Assembly (NCBI RefSeq): GCF_021347895.1 | Contig: NC_067116.1 | Location: 37,273,639-37,337,638 of the forward strand | DNA: 64,000 nt | Reading direction: 5' to 3' | From: Acanthochromis polyacanthus | Taxonomy: Eukaryota > Chordata > Actinopteri > Pomacentridae | Shown: positions 60,777 through 64,000 of the stretch, in pieces | How the letters are laid out: each line of letters opens with the position of its first letter | Numbering within the stretch: the first letter of the stretch is position 1 | Notes under the pieces: model-generated | What the model was told of the DNA's origin: nothing | Databases searched by the model: none | Seen by the model: only the letters and a program-made list of their open reading frames with translations | Program-made: the position numbers and the translations under genes

Positions 60777-61115
60777 TTTCCAGAACATAAAATTAACATA
60801 AAAATGAGAATCAATGTTTTTTGTGCTTGTTGTAGTTATCTGTTTTTCTGCTGCTATTGCACTTGTTTGCATTTGACTATAATTGCCTCATTTACTGTAC
60901 ATTTATGTATTTAACATTTCACACTTTACGTTTGTACTTAGTATTTTTAAATTATAGCATATATTACACTTTATTGTGCATTTTGTGCTTTAGTATATTT
61001 TACTTATTTCTTATTTATTTGGTCACTTTACTCTTTCTGCTCGCCATTGGAACACCAGAATTTCCTCTTGGGGATCAATAAAGTATTTCAGTCCTATTCT
61101 ATTTTATCCTATTGG
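60777..61115 (+). mobile_element. L2-like LINE 3' tail
   Basis: A T-rich stretch with TTTATGTATTTAACA and TTATTTATTTGGTCAC leads to CACCAGAATTTCCTCTTGGG, GATCAATAAAGTATTTC and short CCTATT/TTATCC units. This is the tail type seen at 12 kb and 33 kb. No coding part remains. Confidence 0.5.
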
Positions 61116-61338
61116 CCAATTAAGAATGGGGCAAACCAAGGAGAGGATCAAGACTTTTATTTGTCACATGCTCTTACAGTATGTGCAGCGGCATACAGAA
61201 TGACAGTTCTACAAGGCTGTGCATTAACAGCAAGACATGAAAAAAACTATCCTGAGAGAAATAGAAAAAGTTGAAATGATTAGGAGATAGAGGTTGATTA
61301 TGCTAAAATGTAATGTACAATGTTCAAGAGCTTGAGTT

Positions 61339-61348
61339 GTGTGTGTGT

Positions 61349-61437
<89 letters not shown>

Positions 61438-61710
61438 CTTGTACTTGCTACATTGTGAGAACCATTTTCTGCATTTAACTATCAAAGTGAGGACATTTTT
61501 ACAAAGTGAGGACATTTTGGCCGGTCCTCACTTTGAAACAGCCATGTTTGAGGGTGAAGACTTGTTTTTAGAGAACAGGTATGAATTGAGGTTTGGTTAG
61601 GGTTAGGGTAAGGATTAGGGTTAGGCGATCAGTTGTGATGGTTAAGGTTAGGGTAAGGCTCTAGGAAATGCATTACGCCTATGGATGTCCTCACTAAGAT
61701 AGAAGTACAA

Positions 61711-61785
<75 letters not shown>

Positions 61786-61790
61786 TGAGT
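61339..61790 (+). repeat. Dispersed repeat bracketed by (GT)n, with TTAGGG-like units
   Basis: (GT)n at 61339-61436 and 61714-61790 flank a unit with AACTATCAAAGTGAGGACAT, TTGGCCGGTCCTCACTTTG, then GGTTAGGGTTAGGGTAAGG and TGTCCTCACTAAGATAGAAG. I recall the whole arrangement, including the terminal (GT)n, as a common fish repeat. The TTAGGG units are part of it and do not mark a telomere. Confidence 0.65.
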
Positions 61791-61879
61791 GATGTTATGC
61801 ACATGAGTGGATACTTAGGTGCTATTGATTTAGATGTTTAAGTGAGAAATGAAAACTTAAGTAAACAAATTCGCAATGT

Positions 61880-62220
61880 AATTACTGCACGGTGCCTTGG
61901 TGGTTAACACTTTTGCCTTGAAGCTAGAAGATCCTTGGTTCACATACCGGTCTTCCTGGGCTCTTTCTCCATGTTCTCCCTATTCTCTGTTCTTCCCACA
62001 GTCCAAAAACATGCTCAGGTTAACTGGTAGCTCTAAATTGTCTGTAGGTGAGAATGTGAGTGTTCTTGTTTTTCTCTATATGTAGCTCTGCCATAGACTG
62101 GTGACCTGTCCAGGATGTCCCCTGCCTCTGCCCTAAGTTAGCTGGGATAGGCTCCAAGCCCCCTGTGAGCCTAATGAGAATTAAGCGGTCTATAGACAAT
62201 GGAGGAACGGTGTAATTATA
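61880..62220 (+). mobile_element. tRNA-derived SINE-like teleost repeat
   Basis: An A-box-like GGTGCCTTGGTGGTTAACAC and B-box-like GGTTCACATACC are followed by CCCACAGTCCAAAAACATGC, AACTGGTAGCTCTAAATTG, ACTGGTGACCTGTCCAGGAT and AGCTGGGATAGGCTCCAAGC, ending AAGCGGTCTATAGACAATGG. This is a classic dispersed teleost repeat. Target duplications were not assigned. Confidence 0.6.
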
Positions 62221-62569
62221 TCATTGCGCAGTACAACGTTTTTCTTACAAAACTACGTGACATTTTAAAAGGTTCAGAGCCATTTTTTATCCATACAAAC
62301 TTGTTACTTCTGCATAAGATAAACTACATTCTCAAATTTTGATGTTGCTCTGACTTTAACTGTAACACAAATGTTCGATAACATTTATAGAAGTTATCTT
62401 TATTCATTTATTAAAATTGTTTACTTATATTGCTTATTAAGCTTAGTCATTCACTGGTCTAAGTCTTTCTATGTAAAGTCTCCACCCGTCGGCGACACTC
62501 TGGACTATGAGCCAAAGTACTTTATCTGATATTACAGAACACGCCCTTCAGAGCAACGTTTCAGGCTTT

Positions 62570-63002
62570 GTGATTGGCCGCGTAGTTTGACTTTCAGAAG
62601 TCAGGGTTGCCATGTTGTGTGTAAAATGAAAGAAAAGAATCGGGATAAAGCCCGAGTGGGCTAGTGCTCTTTGGGTGGGTGTTTAAATAACAGTTGTCAC
62701 TTTAGAAAAGACGTATACTATATTGTTAAATTATTTTGCATGCAGAATTATTCAAATATTGCCTATACTAATTCTGAAAGACGCACATTTTGATTACCCG
62801 CAGTTGTGAGATAAAGAGAAAATTGTCATTTTTTTTGTAAACAACGTTTATAAAGGTTTCAGTTATCCGTTTCAAGATTACAAAATCCCCTCCCTTGGGT
62901 GTTTACAGATTGTGGACTGGGTGGGATCCACATAAACGGGTGTCATGTTGGAATCACGCGTTTTCCGTTTTACCGCTCACGCGACTCCTGGGATTTGTAG
63001 TT
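62570..63002 (+). promoter_or_regulatory. Promoter of unidentified plus-strand gene
   Basis: GATTGGCC at 62572-62579 is an inverted CCAAT box. ACTCCTGGGATTTGTAGT at about 62984-63001 is, reversed, ACTACAAATCCCAGGAGT, close to the ZNF143/THAP11-type promoter motif ACTACAATTCCCAG. GC content and CpG density rise sharply from about 62950. These mark a TATA-less housekeeping-type promoter. Confidence 0.5.
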
Positions 63003-63170
63003 TTTCAGGTCTCCGGACGCGCCGAAAGTAAACTGGTGTGGAACTACACACGGTAAACGGTGCAGCGCAGCCGCAGTGCGTTTGATTCGGGGGTCGAAAA
63101 AGCGCATCCCGAATGATTCTCGGACCCCTGTGGTTGTCGACGGAAACGCGAAGAGATCAACGCTATCCCG
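63003..63170 (+). other. Candidate first exon of unidentified gene
   Basis: A GC-rich stretch ends at the donor CCCG/GTAAAT (63170/63171). An ATG at 63113 is open to the donor (MILGPLWLSTETRRDQRYP) and stays open through the next candidate exon, but the protein is not recognised. The exon may be entirely untranslated. The 5' end is not defined. Confidence 0.4.
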
Positions 63171-63728
63171 GTAAATATGACATATCTCCGTTACGCTTTC
63201 CGTTAGCTAGCAGTGTTTGTTGTCGCTGTGAACTGTTAAGCAGCTAGTTAAATGAAGCAGCAGCGGTAGATAAAGACTCCTCTGCTCCTATTCGACTCCT
63301 CAACTGCGCGTTTAGCTGCTATCTACTGTATCGCATGGAAAGTAAACATGTGACAACTTTGCAGGGGTGTAGTTGAAATTAAAACTTGAATAATTCATAT
63401 TTGTGCGTTGAAATTAGTTAACAGCTTGACTGAAGTTGGAATGTGCAGCTGAAGCCAACCGGTGGAGCCACGGGATATGTGAAAACATGTTTCAAATTAA
63501 TTAGCAGTATGGGGTTTACCACTTCAGATAGCTGACGGTTAACATTAGCGTTGAATTTGTGATAAGTATTACATTTTCTATAGACAGTGAAGTAATTAAA
63601 GTGAAATCAATAAGGAATGCTGTTGCTATAATACGATTTTAAAGACTTTTGAAGTTTGTTTAATGCTTTTTTTTAGCCTGGTGTTGTATCAAAGTATGAA
63701 GGCTAACTGTTGATTTGCATGTCCGCAG

Positions 63729-63774
63729 GTATATTGCTATTATTCAGGGAAGAAGTGGGATTTCAATATGGCAG
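63729..63774 (+). other. Candidate second exon with start codon
   Basis: The acceptor GTCCGCAG ends at 63728 and the donor GCAG/GTTTGT is at 63774/63775. An ATG at 63768 gives only Met-Ala plus one base before the donor, so most coding sequence would lie beyond the window. The following intron starts with the (TCTA)n tract at 63781-63840. Confidence 0.35.
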
Positions 63775-63779
63775 GTTTG

Positions 63780-63780
<1 letters not shown>

Positions 63781-63840
<60 letters not shown>
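63781..63840. repeat. (TCTA)n, i.e. (GATA)n, microsatellite
   Basis: Fifteen tetranucleotide units, uninterrupted, immediately after a candidate splice donor. Confidence 0.97.
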
Positions 63841-64000
63841 CACATTTGTCTTCAAAAACAAGACATATTTTATCCGTAAGATTCACTTTATCCTAATTTT
63901 ATTCCTCGAATATGTGTAATCAAATTTTTTTCAATAATATGCCCATATGTTTGTTATTATCATTTTTGTATGCTGGAAGGCACATTATGAGCTGAATACA

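Noticed and set aside
61590..61650. TTAGGG-like units as an interstitial telomere
   Set aside because: Only a few degenerate units, embedded in a known type of dispersed repeat with (GT)n ends.

Overview
The window looks like nuclear DNA from a teleost fish, probably a percomorph. It has spliced vertebrate genes with short exons in AT-rich introns, long (CA)n, (GGAT)n and (GATA)n microsatellites, and many teleost-type transposon relics (Tc1, hAT, L2-like, RTE and L1/Tx1-like LINEs). Species is not determined. All similarity statements come from reading and memory; no search was run.

Layout. 1-16.8 kb holds no recognised gene: repeats, microsatellites, a Tc1 relic and one weak candidate terminal exon at 9.65 kb. 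17.4-32.05 kb is UAP1 on the minus strand (cytosolic UDP-N-acetylhexosamine pyrophosphorylase), nine coding exons that I could join in frame to 503 codons plus a 5' UTR exon. 32.1-34.9 kb is a transposon-filled spacer: an RTE relic split by a perfect hAT MITE, an L2-like tail and a Tc1 relic. 34.9-42.6 kb is UBXN6 on the plus strand (p97/VCP cofactor), 11 coding exons, 439 codons. 44.1-56.2 kb is CHAF1A on the minus strand (p150 subunit of chromatin assembly factor 1), 16 coding exons, 894 codons, tail to tail with UBXN6 as in human 19p13.3. 56.4-62.3 kb is repeat-rich: a (TA)n tract, a nested terminal-inverted-repeat element interrupted by a 5'-truncated LINE, an L2-like tail, and two more dispersed repeats. 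62.5-63.8 kb carries a promoter and the first exons of an unidentified plus-strand gene that leaves the window.

The three complete genes are housekeeping genes with unrelated jobs (nucleotide-sugar synthesis, p97 adaptor, replication-coupled nucleosome assembly); nothing suggests they act as one unit. I found no evidence of a novel multi-gene system. The most interesting things are structural: a nested transposon with an accidental 1039-codon chimeric ORF, a fold-back of a transposase 5' end, hAT-like elements with short direct flanks sharing a G-tract core, an obligatory GC-AG intron in UBXN6, and a UPR-type promoter element in front of UAP1.
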